Source: an uncultured Bacilli bacterium (GTDB lineage Bacteria > Bacillota_I > Bacilli_A > RF39 > UBA660). From it: a stretch of DNA of 11,778 bases. Within the stretch, counting starts at the first letter, position 1. Each line of letters begins with the position of its first letter. The DNA lies in the NCBI GenBank assembly GCA_934162555.1, contig CAKPJE010000022.1:1-11778 (forward strand). Reading direction: 5' to 3'. The notes under the pieces are model-generated. The model was not told the origin of the DNA and did not search any database. It was given only the letters and a program-made list of their open reading frames with translations. The position numbers and the translations under genes are program-made. Positions 1 to 6,302 of this stretch are shown in pieces.

Positions 1-470
1 ATAGTATGTCAAGTGATGAAAAGAAAAAAGCTGAAGAAGAAGCAAAAAATAAAGTTGCTGAAATTATAAAAATGTTAGATGAAGGAAAAGATTTTGCTGA
101 ATTAGCAATAGAATATTCTTCTGATGGTACAGCTAAAGATGGTGGCTTATTAGATGCTTTCACAAATGAAGATGTTGATGCTGATTTCTGGAAAGCTGCA
201 AAAGAATTAGAAGTTGGCAAATACTCAAAAGAACCAGTTAAAAGTAAATATGGTTATCATGTAATTTTGAAAGAAAAAGTTATTGCTAAAGATTCACTTG
301 AAGATATGAAAGATACAATCAAAAATAAAATTGCTGAAAACAAACTAGATGATGATAAAGATTTATTAAATTCAACATGGTTTAAAATCAGAAAAGAATA
401 CAAAATTGATATAACTGATTCTGATTTAAAATATCTATATGATTTAAATAAATCACAATACGAAAAATAG
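1..470 (+). CDS. PrsA-like peptidyl-prolyl cis-trans isomerase (parvulin domain), 5'-truncated by the window edge
   Basis: This is the C-terminal part of an extracytoplasmic foldase of the PrsA/SurA rotamase type, which helps secreted proteins fold outside the membrane. Counting from the first ATG (base 6), residues ~10-95 read as a parvulin domain: a Lys/Glu-rich helix, then GKDFAELAIEYSSDGTAKDGGLLDAF, and the closing KYGYHVILKEK strand. A charged helical tail of ~60 residues follows, as in PrsA proteins. The frame is open upstream to the window edge (base 3 is in frame), so ATG at 6 is an internal Met; the signal peptide, lipobox and N-terminal chaperone domain must lie outside. The stop lies inside a hairpin terminator shared with the convergent recX gene. 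The family call is firm. Which paralogue it is cannot be told, so no symbol is given. Confidence 0.85.
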   Translation, partial: SMSSDEKKKAEEEAKNKVAEIIKMLDEGKDFAELAIEYSSDGTAKDGGLLDAFTNEDVDADFWKAAKELEVGKYSKEPVKSKYGYHVILKEKVIAKDSLEDMKDTIKNKIAENKLDDDKDLLNSTWFKIRKEYKIDITDSDLKYLYDLNKSQYEK

Positions 471-492
471 TTCAATTTAATGAACTATTTTT
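463..492. terminator. Bidirectional rho-independent terminator between prsA-like gene and recX
   Basis: Perfect 12-bp inverted repeat, AAAAATAGTTCA (463-474) and TGAACTATTTTT (481-492), with a 6-nt loop. It is flanked by A-rich and T-rich runs, so either strand gives a stem followed by U residues. Both convergent genes have their stop codons inside it (468-470 plus, 477-479 minus), which supports a dual-use terminator. Confidence 0.9.
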
Positions 493-1223
493 TTATTTAT
501 TTCTTCTCTAGAAAATCCAAGAGAATATAATTTTTGTTCTACAATTCTATTAAGATCATAACCAGTATATTTCTTACTATACTTTTGATATATTTTATCA
601 TACATTGCGTCAATATTACCATTAACATTTATATTATTTAAAACATCATATATCATATCTTTAGGATAACCTAAAATAGTTAATTCCCCTAAAAGTTTTT
701 GTTTTAAAACATTACCAGCATATTTTGTTTTCGTTTTTATTTTTTTATCTATTATTTTTTTTATTTTCTCATAAAAGACATTTAAATCTATCTTATTTAT
801 TGCTTCATCTATTGTCAAGGCATCAACCTTTATTTTTTCAAGTTCTTGTTTAATTTTGTAAGGACCTAAATTAGTAAGATTAATTTTATCATTTATGAAA
901 GCTGATGCAAGTATAGTATCATTTATTAAATTAAGTTCTTTTAATTTAAGAATTAAATTATCTTTTTCAATCGAAAGTAATAAAAATTTGTCCAAGTACT
1001 TTCTTACTTCATACTCACTTCTTAATTTTTTTCCAATATAAGAAATACTAGAATAAAGAGCATCATAATATATATTTTCTTTTATTATCTTGTCAATTAA
1101 ATCATCAGATAAATCTTTTTTATACAAAATATTGTATTTTAAAATAATATCATCATAGGTTACAACTGGTTCTCTATCTTCAAATTCTATTTTATATTTA
1201 TTTTTTATTTTTTTAATTTTCAT
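477..1223 (-). CDS. recX: RecX family regulatory protein
   Basis: RecX proteins bind RecA filaments and modulate strand exchange and LexA cleavage. The 248-residue protein has the repeated three-helix architecture of the family. Recognisable stretches are KKLRSEYEVRKYLDKF (~65-80), LNLINDTILASAFINDKINLTNLGPYKIKQELEKIKVD (~97-134) and a C-terminal YSLGFSREEINK. About 60 N-terminal residues precede the first repeat, as in long Firmicute RecX proteins. The start at 1223 is preceded by AAAGGTAG at good spacing. The gene follows rpoZ by only 22 nt with no terminator between, so the two are probably co-transcribed from the rpoZ promoter. Sequence conservation in RecX is low, so the assignment rests on the pattern of repeats and length. 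Confidence 0.82.
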   Translation of the reverse strand: MKIKKIKNKYKIEFEDREPVVTYDDIILKYNILYKKDLSDDLIDKIIKENIYYDALYSSISYIGKKLRSEYEVRKYLDKFLLLSIEKDNLILKLKELNLINDTILASAFINDKINLTNLGPYKIKQELEKIKVDALTIDEAINKIDLNVFYEKIKKIIDKKIKTKTKYAGNVLKQKLLGELTILGYPKDMIYDVLNNINVNGNIDAMYDKIYQKYSKKYTGYDLNRIVEQKLYSLGFSREEINKKIVH

Positions 1224-1245
1224 ATACTACCTTTGAAAAAAAGAT

Positions 1246-1446
1246 TTAATTTTCGTTAATTGTAATTAAATCTTGTGCAACTTCTTCTAAAGCCCTACCT
1301 ATATTTTTCTTTGATTTATATTCATTTTCCTTCAATTGGTAATGGCAAGTCTTTTCCATTTCTTTTACTCTTTTTGATACTAAATTAACAAGTAGATATT
1401 TTGATCCTACCTTAACTAATAGTTTATCTATTGATGGATATATCAT
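1246..1446 (-). CDS. rpoZ: DNA-directed RNA polymerase omega subunit
   Basis: Omega is the small RNA polymerase subunit that chaperones beta-prime. The 66-residue product has the hallmarks: N-terminal YPSIDKLL, the core helix KYLLVNLVSKRVKEM (~18-32) and a C-terminal segment KKNIGRALEEVAQDLI (~46-61) just before the end. Length is normal for Firmicutes. The ATG at 1446 has a strong Shine-Dalgarno (AAGGAGGAG, ~7 nt upstream). In many Firmicutes rpoZ follows gmk; here the upstream gene is pdp instead, so the usual gmk-rpoZ pairing is absent. recX follows closely and is likely in the same transcript. Confidence 0.93.
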   Translation of the reverse strand: MIYPSIDKLLVKVGSKYLLVNLVSKRVKEMEKTCHYQLKENEYKSKKNIGRALEEVAQDLITINEN

Positions 1447-1466
1447 ACTTTCTCCTCCTTAAATTT

Positions 1467-1495
1467 AGAATACAACATACTTTAAAAATATGCAA
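1467..1495 (-). promoter_or_regulatory. Probable SigA promoter of rpoZ-recX
   Basis: On the minus strand TTGCAT (1495-1490) and TATTCT (1472-1467) are separated by 17 bp, ending ~20 nt before the rpoZ ATG. The -10 is a 4/6 match, so this is plausible rather than certain. T-tract repeats lie just upstream of the -35 (see 1507-1526). Confidence 0.5.
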
Positions 1496-1506
1496 GTAAA
1501 ATGATA

Positions 1507-1526
1507 TTTTTTGACATTTTTTGACA
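1507..1526. repeat. Two tandem copies of TTTTTTGACA (phased A/T tracts)
   Basis: Two perfect 10-bp copies abut each other, directly after the pdp stop codon (1527-1529) and 11 bp upstream of the rpoZ -35. On the rpoZ coding strand this gives two A6 tracts one helical turn apart, the arrangement expected for intrinsically bent DNA or an UP-type element. The function is inferred from position only. Confidence 0.45.
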
Positions 1527-2792
1527 CTATTTAATTATCTCATAAATAAGTTTTTCTTCTTTTTTTGTCTGACTTATCGTAAAAATTCCACCTAGTTCTT
1601 TAAAACTAATGTCTTTATCGCCTAAGTATATACGCATTAATTCATCATTTGGCTTAACAAAATCGCCAACTTTTACAGAAAGATTAATACCAACTTCATG
1701 GTTAATTGGATCATTTTTTTCAAGACGACCTCCACCCATTTTTTTAACAAGTTCTCCTAATTTCAAAGCATTAATTGAACTTATATATCCTTCTTTATCT
1801 GTTTTAATACTAAATATTCTTTTTGTTAAATTAATACTGTTTATATCGCCACCTTGATATTTAACCATTTCTAAAAATTTATTATATGCTTCTTTGTTAT
1901 TGATTTTTTCATCAATTTTAGCATAAGCATCTTCTATGCTAATATTTTCATTTGCCATCAATATTTCTGATACTAGCACTTTTACTAAGTCCATCAAATC
2001 TTTTGGACCCTTACCATTTAAAGCATCAATTGCTTCTAAAACTTCATTACTATTACCAATTGCTAAACCTAAAGGTTCATCCATATTAGTAAGCACGCAA
2101 ATAATTTTTCTTTGATAACTATGGCCAATTTTTATCATCAATTCAGCAAGAGTTCTTGCATCTTCAATATTTTTTAATAAGGCACCATTACCAACTTTAA
2201 CATCAATAACAATTGTTGATGCACCAGATGCTATTTTTTTGGACATTATAGATGATGCAATAAGTGGTATTGATGAAACAGTTGAAGTAACATCTCTTAA
2301 AGCATAAATCTTTTTATCAGCTAGTACTAAATTTTTAGTTTGACTAATTACAGCTAAACCTATTGAATTAATTTCCTCTTCTACCTTTTCAAAAGGTTCT
2401 TCTACTTGATATCCTTGTATTGCTTCTAATTTATCAATAGTTCCACCAGTAAAACCTAAACCTCTGCCACTCATTTTTAAAACTTTGTAGCCTAGTGTAG
2501 CAAGAAGAGGCGCAAGTACTAAAGTTGTTTTGTCCCCCACTCCTCCAGTAGAGTGTTTGTCAACAATTACACCTTTTATATTTGAAGTATCAATTACCTC
2601 ACCACTTTTAATAAAGCTATCTGTTAAATTAATAGTTTCTTCTTCATTCATACCATTCAAACAAATTGCCATTAAAAGAGCACTCATTTGGTAATCAGGT
2701 ATATTACCACTTGTATATTCTTTAACTACATATTCAATTTCTTCTTTTGTTAAGCTTTCGCCTAATCTTTTTTTATCAATTATGTCTAACAT
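1527..2792 (-). CDS. pdp: Pyrimidine-nucleoside phosphorylase
   Basis: This enzyme cleaves uridine, deoxyuridine or thymidine with phosphate to the base and (deoxy)ribose-1-phosphate in nucleoside salvage. The sequence has the family signature SGRGLGFTGGTIDKLE (~108-123), the phosphate-binding KHSTGGVGDKTT (~79-90) and the pyrimidine-binding region LRDVTSTVSSIPLIASSIMSKK with R166, S181 and K185, equivalent to the E. coli DeoA triad R171/S186/K190. The C-terminal domain is complete, 421 residues in all. The frame stays open to an ATG at 2822, but I choose ATG 2792. It gives the family-typical N-terminus MLDIIDKKRLGESL, has GAGGATG as Shine-Dalgarno, and a -10 box lies inside the longer version. 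It stands alone here without deoC or deoD. The name deoA would be equally acceptable. Confidence 0.95.
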   Translation of the reverse strand: MLDIIDKKRLGESLTKEEIEYVVKEYTSGNIPDYQMSALLMAICLNGMNEEETINLTDSFIKSGEVIDTSNIKGVIVDKHSTGGVGDKTTLVLAPLLATLGYKVLKMSGRGLGFTGGTIDKLEAIQGYQVEEPFEKVEEEINSIGLAVISQTKNLVLADKKIYALRDVTSTVSSIPLIASSIMSKKIASGASTIVIDVKVGNGALLKNIEDARTLAELMIKIGHSYQRKIICVLTNMDEPLGLAIGNSNEVLEAIDALNGKGPKDLMDLVKVLVSEILMANENISIEDAYAKIDEKINNKEAYNKFLEMVKYQGGDINSINLTKRIFSIKTDKEGYISSINALKLGELVKKMGGGRLEKNDPINHEVGINLSVKVGDFVKPNDELMRIYLGDKDISFKELGGIFTISQTKKEEKLIYEIIK

Positions 2793-2810
2793 TTTATCAT
2801 CCTCAAGAAT

Positions 2811-2819
2811 ATTATAGCA
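2811..2819 (-). promoter_or_regulatory. Extended -10 promoter of pdp
   Basis: The minus strand reads TGCTATAAT, a TG-extended perfect -10 (TATAAT at 2816-2811), ~19 nt before the chosen pdp start. The -35 region (around 2835-2840, TAATCA) is poor, as is usual for extended -10 promoters. It overlaps the in-frame extension of the longer pdp ORF and so decides the start. Confidence 0.6.
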
Positions 2820-2837
2820 CATTTTGGTGGTTTATGA

Positions 2838-3188
2838 TTAACTTAATTTTCTAGCAATTAATTCTACAGTTCTTCTTGGGTCTTCAATAAGCATCGAATA
2901 TACTTGTTTTCTACATCTAAGTTCTTTTAAAATTTTAACTTCTTGCTTTGATATTCTAAAAGTGTACTCCTCGCCCTTTTCTCTTGCTTCATACTCTAGG
3001 CCTAACAAATAATTTGGATTAGTACCTAACTTCTCTGCAATAAATAGAAGTTGGTCAACAGTTGGCTTTTTTACACCATGTTCATAATACATAATCATAG
3101 TTGCTGATACACCTAACATATCTCCAAATTGTTTTTGTGTCATATTCCTTTTCATTCTTTCTTCTTTCATTCTTGTTCCAAACAACAT
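2838..3188 (-). CDS. XRE-family helix-turn-helix transcriptional regulator
   Basis: A 116-residue cytoplasmic DNA-binding protein. Residues ~5-62 form a Cro/CI-type HTH: FGTRMKEERMKRNMTQKQFGDMLGVSATMIMYYEHGVKKPTVDQLLFIAEKLGTNPNYLLGL, with the MTQKQFGDMLGVS helix-turn-helix and the ATMIMYYEHG recognition segment. The remaining ~50 residues are charged and helical, and I do not recognise them as a named effector domain. The start at 3188 has AAGGAG at good spacing. The gene lies between ssb and pdp on the same strand and has its own promoter overlapped by an inverted repeat, which suggests autoregulation. The regulated target is unknown; pdp, 45 nt downstream, is a candidate only by position. 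Confidence 0.85.
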   Translation of the reverse strand: MLFGTRMKEERMKRNMTQKQFGDMLGVSATMIMYYEHGVKKPTVDQLLFIAEKLGTNPNYLLGLEYEAREKGEEYTFRISKQEVKILKELRCRKQVYSMLIEDPRRTVELIARKLS

Positions 3189-3189
3189 A

Positions 3190-3217
3190 TAATCACACTC
3201 CTTTTCAAGTGTAATTA
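3190..3217. promoter_or_regulatory. Inverted repeat, candidate operator of the XRE regulator
   Basis: TAATCACACT (3190-3199) and AGTGTAATTA (3208-3217) form a 9/10 inverted repeat with an 8-bp spacer. The proximal arm covers the ribosome binding region and the distal arm overlaps the -10 box (3214-3219). A dimeric XRE protein bound here would block its own expression. The symmetry is seen; the function is inferred. Confidence 0.5.
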
Positions 3218-3242
3218 TATCAACTATTAGTTTACATGTTAT
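3214..3242 (-). promoter_or_regulatory. Probable SigA promoter of the XRE gene
   Basis: Minus-strand ATAACA (3242-3237), 17-bp spacer, perfect TATAAT (3219-3214), about 25 nt before the ATG. The -35 matches consensus at 4/6. Confidence 0.55.
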
Positions 3243-3254
3243 TTAATTAAACTT

Positions 3255-3596
3255 TTAGTTATTGTTCTTTCCATCTTTTTGTATTTGCAAGAATGTAACT
3301 CTTTCAGCGACTATTTCTGTAATAGTTTTTAAGTTTTCATCATCTTGTTCAACATCTCTTGTTTGAATTCGACCACGAACACCTATTAAATCGCCTTTTC
3401 TACAATATTCTGTAGTTCTTTCAGCAACACCACGCCATAAAACACATTTAATAAAATCTGTTTCATATTCACCTTCAGCATTTCTATAACTTCTTGGTAC
3501 TGCTAACATAACATTTGTAACTTTGTAGCCATTTTCAGTTTCTCTTAATTCTGGATCATTAACTAATCTGCCTACTATTATTGATTGATTTAACAT
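3255..3596 (-). CDS. ssb: Single-stranded DNA-binding protein, short SsbB-like form
   Basis: An OB-fold protein that coats single-stranded DNA. MLNQSIIVGRLVNDPELRETENGYKVTNVMLAVPR is the canonical SSB N-terminus, followed by YETDFIKCVLWRGVAERTTEYCRKGDLIGVRGRIQTR and VTEIVAERVTFLQ-type strands. The protein is only 113 residues, stops a few residues after the OB fold and lacks the Gly/Asn-rich linker and acidic DDIPF-type tip that recruits partners. That matches the length of B. subtilis SsbB rather than the main SsbA. No rpsF or rpsR neighbours are present, as they would be for the housekeeping copy. The start has an excellent Shine-Dalgarno (AAAGGAGGAAA). A second, full-length ssb elsewhere in the genome is expected but not shown here. 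Confidence 0.9.
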   Translation of the reverse strand: MLNQSIIVGRLVNDPELRETENGYKVTNVMLAVPRSYRNAEGEYETDFIKCVLWRGVAERTTEYCRKGDLIGVRGRIQTRDVEQDDENLKTITEIVAERVTFLQIQKDGKNNN

Positions 3597-3619
3597 GCTA
3601 TTTCCTCCTTTCCGCTAAC

Positions 3620-3648
3620 ACTATAAACTATTTTGAAAAAGAGTGCAA
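3620..3648 (-). promoter_or_regulatory. Probable SigA promoter of ssb
   Basis: Minus-strand TTGCAC (3648-3643), exactly 17 bp, then TATAGT (3625-3620), with the ssb Shine-Dalgarno ~10 nt further on. The -10 is a 5/6 match. Confidence 0.65.
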
Positions 3649-3656
3649 ATGGGACT

Positions 3657-3755
3657 TTTCCGGAATTGGAGGGTGTTTTGAGGTGAAAAAAAGAAAATTC
3701 GCCTTAGACGAATTTCCCGAATTGGAGAGGAAAAATGCTTAACTTTTCCGAAATT
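3657..3755. repeat. Three copies of a TTTTCCGRAATT motif upstream of ssb
   Basis: TTTCCGGAATTGGAGGG (3657-3673) and TTTCCCGAATTGGAGAG (3713-3729) agree at 15 of 17 positions. A shorter third copy, TTTTCCGAAATT, is at 3744-3755. The copies bracket the terminator of the upstream gene and the first lies just behind the ssb -35. They could be binding sites for a regulator or debris of duplication; nothing else in the window carries them. Confidence 0.45.
3686..3715 (-). terminator. Rho-independent terminator after the one-TM envelope protein gene
   Basis: On the minus strand AAATTCG and CGAATTT (3715-3709 and 3701-3695) form a stem that can extend inward by a T-G and a C-G pair to a UAA loop. 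A TTTTCTTTTTTT tail follows. It lies ~60 nt beyond the stop at 3777 and ahead of the ssb promoter. Confidence 0.75.
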
Positions 3756-3776
3756 ACTACTTTTTGCATTTTTTTA

Positions 3777-4130
3777 CTATTTTTGACAATTTAGTGATGA
3801 TTCGTAGCTTTCGTAGCCATTTTCACCATCTTTTAATGTAAATTTAACAAATGAATCATCATCACATTTATTTAGTTCTTCCATATTATAATCAGCTAAT
3901 TGGTTTGTTACAGCACTTTTTAACATTCTAACTGTTACATTATACTCATTGATATTTACTACTTCAACAAAATTGTCAAAATAATGAGTGGCATAGCCAA
4001 CAACAATCTTACTGTCTGTATTATTATTTTTTATTTCTTCCTTTTTATTAGATTTAACATAAAAGCATATTGCAGCAATTAAAATTATTATAAGTACTAG
4101 CATATACCAATATTTTTTAATAATTTGCAT
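3777..4130 (-). CDS. Small single-pass membrane protein of unknown function
   Basis: Not recognised as a named family. The ~117-residue product begins with a basic stretch (MQIIKKYW), then a strong transmembrane helix (YMLVLIIILIAAICFYV, ~8-25), then a Lys/Glu/Asn-rich linker and an outward-facing domain of ~75 residues (IVVGYATHYFDNFVEVVNINEYNVTVRMLK...). That domain holds two cysteines (CDDD and the near-terminal SLNCQK) that could pair outside the membrane. There is no lipobox. The frame is open to two in-tandem GTG codons (4142, 4139). I prefer ATG 4130 because AAGGTGG sits at ideal spacing before it. It has its own promoter and terminator, so it is monocistronic. Confidence 0.7.
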   Translation of the reverse strand: MQIIKKYWYMLVLIIILIAAICFYVKSNKKEEIKNNNTDSKIVVGYATHYFDNFVEVVNINEYNVTVRMLKSAVTNQLADYNMEELNKCDDDSFVKFTLKDGENGYESYESSLNCQK

Positions 4131-4177
4131 TCTCTTCACCACCTTCTAGAAAAGTAAAATTACTATCACATATACAT

Positions 4178-4206
4178 ATTATACTATCAAAAAAGGAATA
4201 GCACAA
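4178..4206 (-). promoter_or_regulatory. Probable promoter of the one-TM protein gene
   Basis: Minus-strand TTGTGC (4206-4201), 17 bp, perfect TATAAT (4183-4178), ~48 nt upstream of the chosen ATG. It separates this gene from sufB, after which I see no clear terminator. Confidence 0.5.
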
Positions 4207-4227
4207 TAGAAGTCTTGAAATTTTATT

Positions 4228-5532
4228 TTAAAAATAATTTTTTAGAAGTGCATTCAATTCTACAGCATATTCCATTGGTAATTCTTCTCTAAATTTATCA
4301 ATAAATCCCATTATCAATAATTCTTTTGCTTTTTCTTCATCAATACCTCTACTCATTAAGTAAAATAAATTATCTTTACTTATCTTAGAAACGGTTGCTT
4401 CATGTTCTAAAGAAGAAGTACTATTAGAGACTTTATTTGTTGGTATTGTATCGCTTTTAGATTTTTCATCTAATATAATTGTATCACATTTTATATAACT
4501 TTTAGAATAATCAGCTTCTTTGGTAATGTTTACGGTTCCTCTATATGTTGCATTTCCACCTTTTGAAGCGATTGATTTACTTATAATGCTACTTTTAGTA
4601 TATGGTGCAAGATGAATCATTTTTGCACCAGTATCCTGTTCTTGATCTTTTGTTGCTACAGCTATTGAAATACATCTACCTTCAGCATATTTTCCATTTA
4701 AAATGCATGATGGGTATTTCATATTAACTTTTGAACCAATATTTCCGTCAATCCATTCCATTAAACCATTTTCAGAAACAATTGCTCTTTTAGTGACTAG
4801 ATTATATATATTATTTGCCCAATTTTGGATTGTTGTATATCTACATTTTGCATTTTTTCCAACATATATCTCAACAACTGCTGCGTGGAGTGAGTCTGTT
4901 GTATATGTTGGTGCCGTACAACCTTCCATATAATGAAGTTCACTATTATCATCCACTATAATTATAGTTCTCTCAAATTGACCCATATTTTTAGTGTTAA
5001 TTCTAAAATAGCTTTGAAGTGGTCTATCCAGTTTAGTGTTTTTTGGTACATAAATAAATGTGCCCCCACTCCAAACTGCTCCATTTAATGCTGTATATTT
5101 ATTTTCATCATATTTTACAAGATTATTAAAATATTTTTTAAATAATTCTGGATACATTTTTAATGCTGTATCAGTATCACAAAAAATGACGTTTTTTTTG
5201 ATTAATTCTTCAAGCATGTTATGATAAATTGCTTCGCTTTCATATTGAGCATGAGCGCCAGCTAGATATTTTTTTTCTGCTTCAGGTAAGCCTATTTTAT
5301 CAAAGGTCTCCTTAATAGGTGCGGGTAAATCATTCCAATCATTACTTATCCTATCTTGAACTTTTTTATAATAATTAATATCATCAAAATTAAGCTTTAA
5401 TTCAGGTCCGAAGTTTGGGTTTGATAATTCCTCAAACTTTTCAAATGATTTAATGCGGAAATCTTGCATCCACTTTGGTTCACCTTTTATTTTAGATATC
5501 TCTTTTACTTTATCTACTTTAAATTCTTCCAT
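4228..5532 (-). CDS. sufB: Fe-S cluster assembly protein SufB
   Basis: SufB is the scaffold subunit of the cytosolic SufBC2D complex that builds Fe-S clusters. The 434-residue sequence is collinear with the family: LAGAHAQYESEAIYHNM (~90-106), GAVWSGGTFIYVPKN (~151-165), EGCTAPTY (~203-210), RYTTIQNWANNIYNLVTKRA (~231-250), MEWIDGNIGSKVNMKYPS (~258-275) and the C-terminal CDTIILDEKSKSDTIP...LEHEATVSKIS (~349-385) with the conserved Cys of the CD motif. It is ~30 residues shorter than typical SufB, mainly at the N-terminus. The start overlaps the end of sufU by 14 nt, so the two are translationally coupled; the site before its ATG is only weakly Shine-Dalgarno-like. The partners sufC, sufD and sufS are not in the window. 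Confidence 0.96.
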   Translation of the reverse strand: MEEFKVDKVKEISKIKGEPKWMQDFRIKSFEKFEELSNPNFGPELKLNFDDINYYKKVQDRISNDWNDLPAPIKETFDKIGLPEAEKKYLAGAHAQYESEAIYHNMLEELIKKNVIFCDTDTALKMYPELFKKYFNNLVKYDENKYTALNGAVWSGGTFIYVPKNTKLDRPLQSYFRINTKNMGQFERTIIIVDDNSELHYMEGCTAPTYTTDSLHAAVVEIYVGKNAKCRYTTIQNWANNIYNLVTKRAIVSENGLMEWIDGNIGSKVNMKYPSCILNGKYAEGRCISIAVATKDQEQDTGAKMIHLAPYTKSSIISKSIASKGGNATYRGTVNITKEADYSKSYIKCDTIILDEKSKSDTIPTNKVSNSTSSLEHEATVSKISKDNLFYLMSRGIDEEKAKELLIMGFIDKFREELPMEYAVELNALLKNYF

Positions 5533-5947
5533 GTTCTTCTAAAATTTTTCTTATTCCCCACCAGGGTAATAAGGCACATTTTTTTCTATTTGGTTGTTTT
5601 GAGATATCTTCATATACGGCTGCTTCTTCTAATACTTCTTCGTTATATTTTTTTTCATCTAGCATATTTTCGAAATTAATATACATTTCTTTTGCTTCAT
5701 CTAATGTCTTTCCAATTAAGGAATCAATCATGATACTAGTAGAGCTTGTACATATGGCACATGCCTCACCATCGAAATGAATATCTTTTATAACATCATT
5801 TTCTATTTTAATTTCTAAATTTATTTCATCGATACAACTTTCATTATTCATGTTAATTTTTTCATAAGAATTGTCATTTAACAAACATTTGTTTTTGGGA
5901 TTTTGGTAATGTTCTAGTATAATGCTTCGTTTTAAATTTGTTTCCAT
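5519..5947 (-). CDS. sufU: SufU-type Fe-S assembly scaffold / zinc-dependent sulfurtransferase
   Basis: SufU accepts persulfide sulfur from the cysteine desulfurase SufS in Bacillota. The protein shows LKRSIILEHYQNPKNKCLLND, then SCIDEINLEIKIENDVIKDIHFDGEACAICTSSTSIM and a C-terminal KQPNRKKCALLPWWGIRKIL, fitting the IscU-like fold. The four zinc ligands of SufU are present (C38, D40, C63, C124), although the usual CGD motif reads CID. At 142 residues from ATG 5947 it has normal SufU length. An upstream in-frame ATG (5998) is rejected because a near-consensus promoter occupies that stretch and AAAGGTGAT precedes 5947 at good distance. It forms a two-gene unit with the overlapping sufB. Many Firmicutes have sufCDSUB in one operon, so this is a split arrangement. 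Confidence 0.92.
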   Translation of the reverse strand: METNLKRSIILEHYQNPKNKCLLNDNSYEKINMNNESCIDEINLEIKIENDVIKDIHFDGEACAICTSSTSIMIDSLIGKTLDEAKEMYINFENMLDEKKYNEEVLEEAAVYEDISKQPNRKKCALLPWWGIRKILEEHGRI

Positions 5948-5969
5948 TCGTATCACCTTTTCCTTAACA

Positions 5970-5998
5970 ATTATAATATTTTTTTTATTATTTTGCAA
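5970..5998 (-). promoter_or_regulatory. SigA promoter of sufUB
   Basis: Minus-strand TTGCAA (5998-5993), 17-bp AT-rich spacer, perfect TATAAT (5975-5970), ~22 nt before the sufU ATG at 5947. It sits directly downstream of the spoVS terminator, defining an independent sufUB transcript. Confidence 0.8.
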
Positions 5999-6001
5999 GT
6001 A

Positions 6002-6025
6002 GAAAAAGAAGCCTATTTGGCTTCT
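6002..6025 (-). terminator. Rho-independent terminator of spoVS
   Basis: On the minus strand AGAAGCC (6025-6019), loop AAATA, GGCTTCT (6013-6007), then TTTTTC. The stop codon of spoVS (6015-6013) ends at the start of the second arm. Confidence 0.85.
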
Positions 6026-6273
6026 ACTATCAATTTTATGGCTGTTCTTTCTTCTCCTTCAATCGATATATCAGTAAATGCTGGTATGCACCCAAGATTT
6101 TTACCACTTGGTGCGACAAATCCACGAGCAATTGCGATAGCTTTGATAGCTTGATTTAATGCACCTGCTCCAATTGCTTGAATTTCAACATTTCCTTTTT
6201 CACGGAAAACGTTTGCAAGGGCTCCAGCAACTGAATTTGGATTTGATTTTGATGAAACTTTTAGTGTCTCCAT
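6013..6273 (-). CDS. spoVS: Stage V sporulation protein S
   Basis: SpoVS is a small Alba-like protein required for late spore development in Bacillus and also found in non-sporulating relatives. The 86-residue sequence METLKVSSKSNPNSVAGALANVFREKG...IQAIGAGALNQAIKAIAIARGFVAPSGKNLGCIPAFTDISIEGEERTAIKLIVEAK is full length and closely follows the highly conserved family pattern. The ATG at 6273 has AAAGGA upstream. It is monocistronic, with a terminator at its stop. Its presence fits a Bacillota origin but does not prove sporulation, since it also occurs in bacteria that make no spores. Confidence 0.97.
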   Translation of the reverse strand: METLKVSSKSNPNSVAGALANVFREKGNVEIQAIGAGALNQAIKAIAIARGFVAPSGKNLGCIPAFTDISIEGEERTAIKLIVEAK

Positions 6274-6296
6274 TTTTTCATTCCTTTCTAATTTCT

Positions 6297-6302
6297 ATTA
6301 TA
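6297..6302 (-). promoter_or_regulatory. Possible -10 box of spoVS
   Basis: A perfect TATAAT on the minus strand 24 nt upstream of the spoVS ATG. I find no good SigA -35 at 16-18 bp and no clear SigH-type motif, so only the -10 is reported. Confidence 0.35.

Noticed and set aside
1507..1526. Tandem repeat as a possible CRISPR or VNTR
   Set aside because: Only two 10-bp units with no spacers; no CRISPR array or cas gene is visible anywhere in the window.
2793..2822. N-terminal extension of pdp to ATG 2822
   Set aside because: The stretch contains a TG-extended -10 box, and ATG 2792 has a Shine-Dalgarno and the family-typical first residues.
5948..5998. N-terminal extension of sufU to ATG 5998
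   Set aside because: It is occupied by a promoter (TTGCAA-17-TATAAT), and the residues have no counterpart in SufU proteins.
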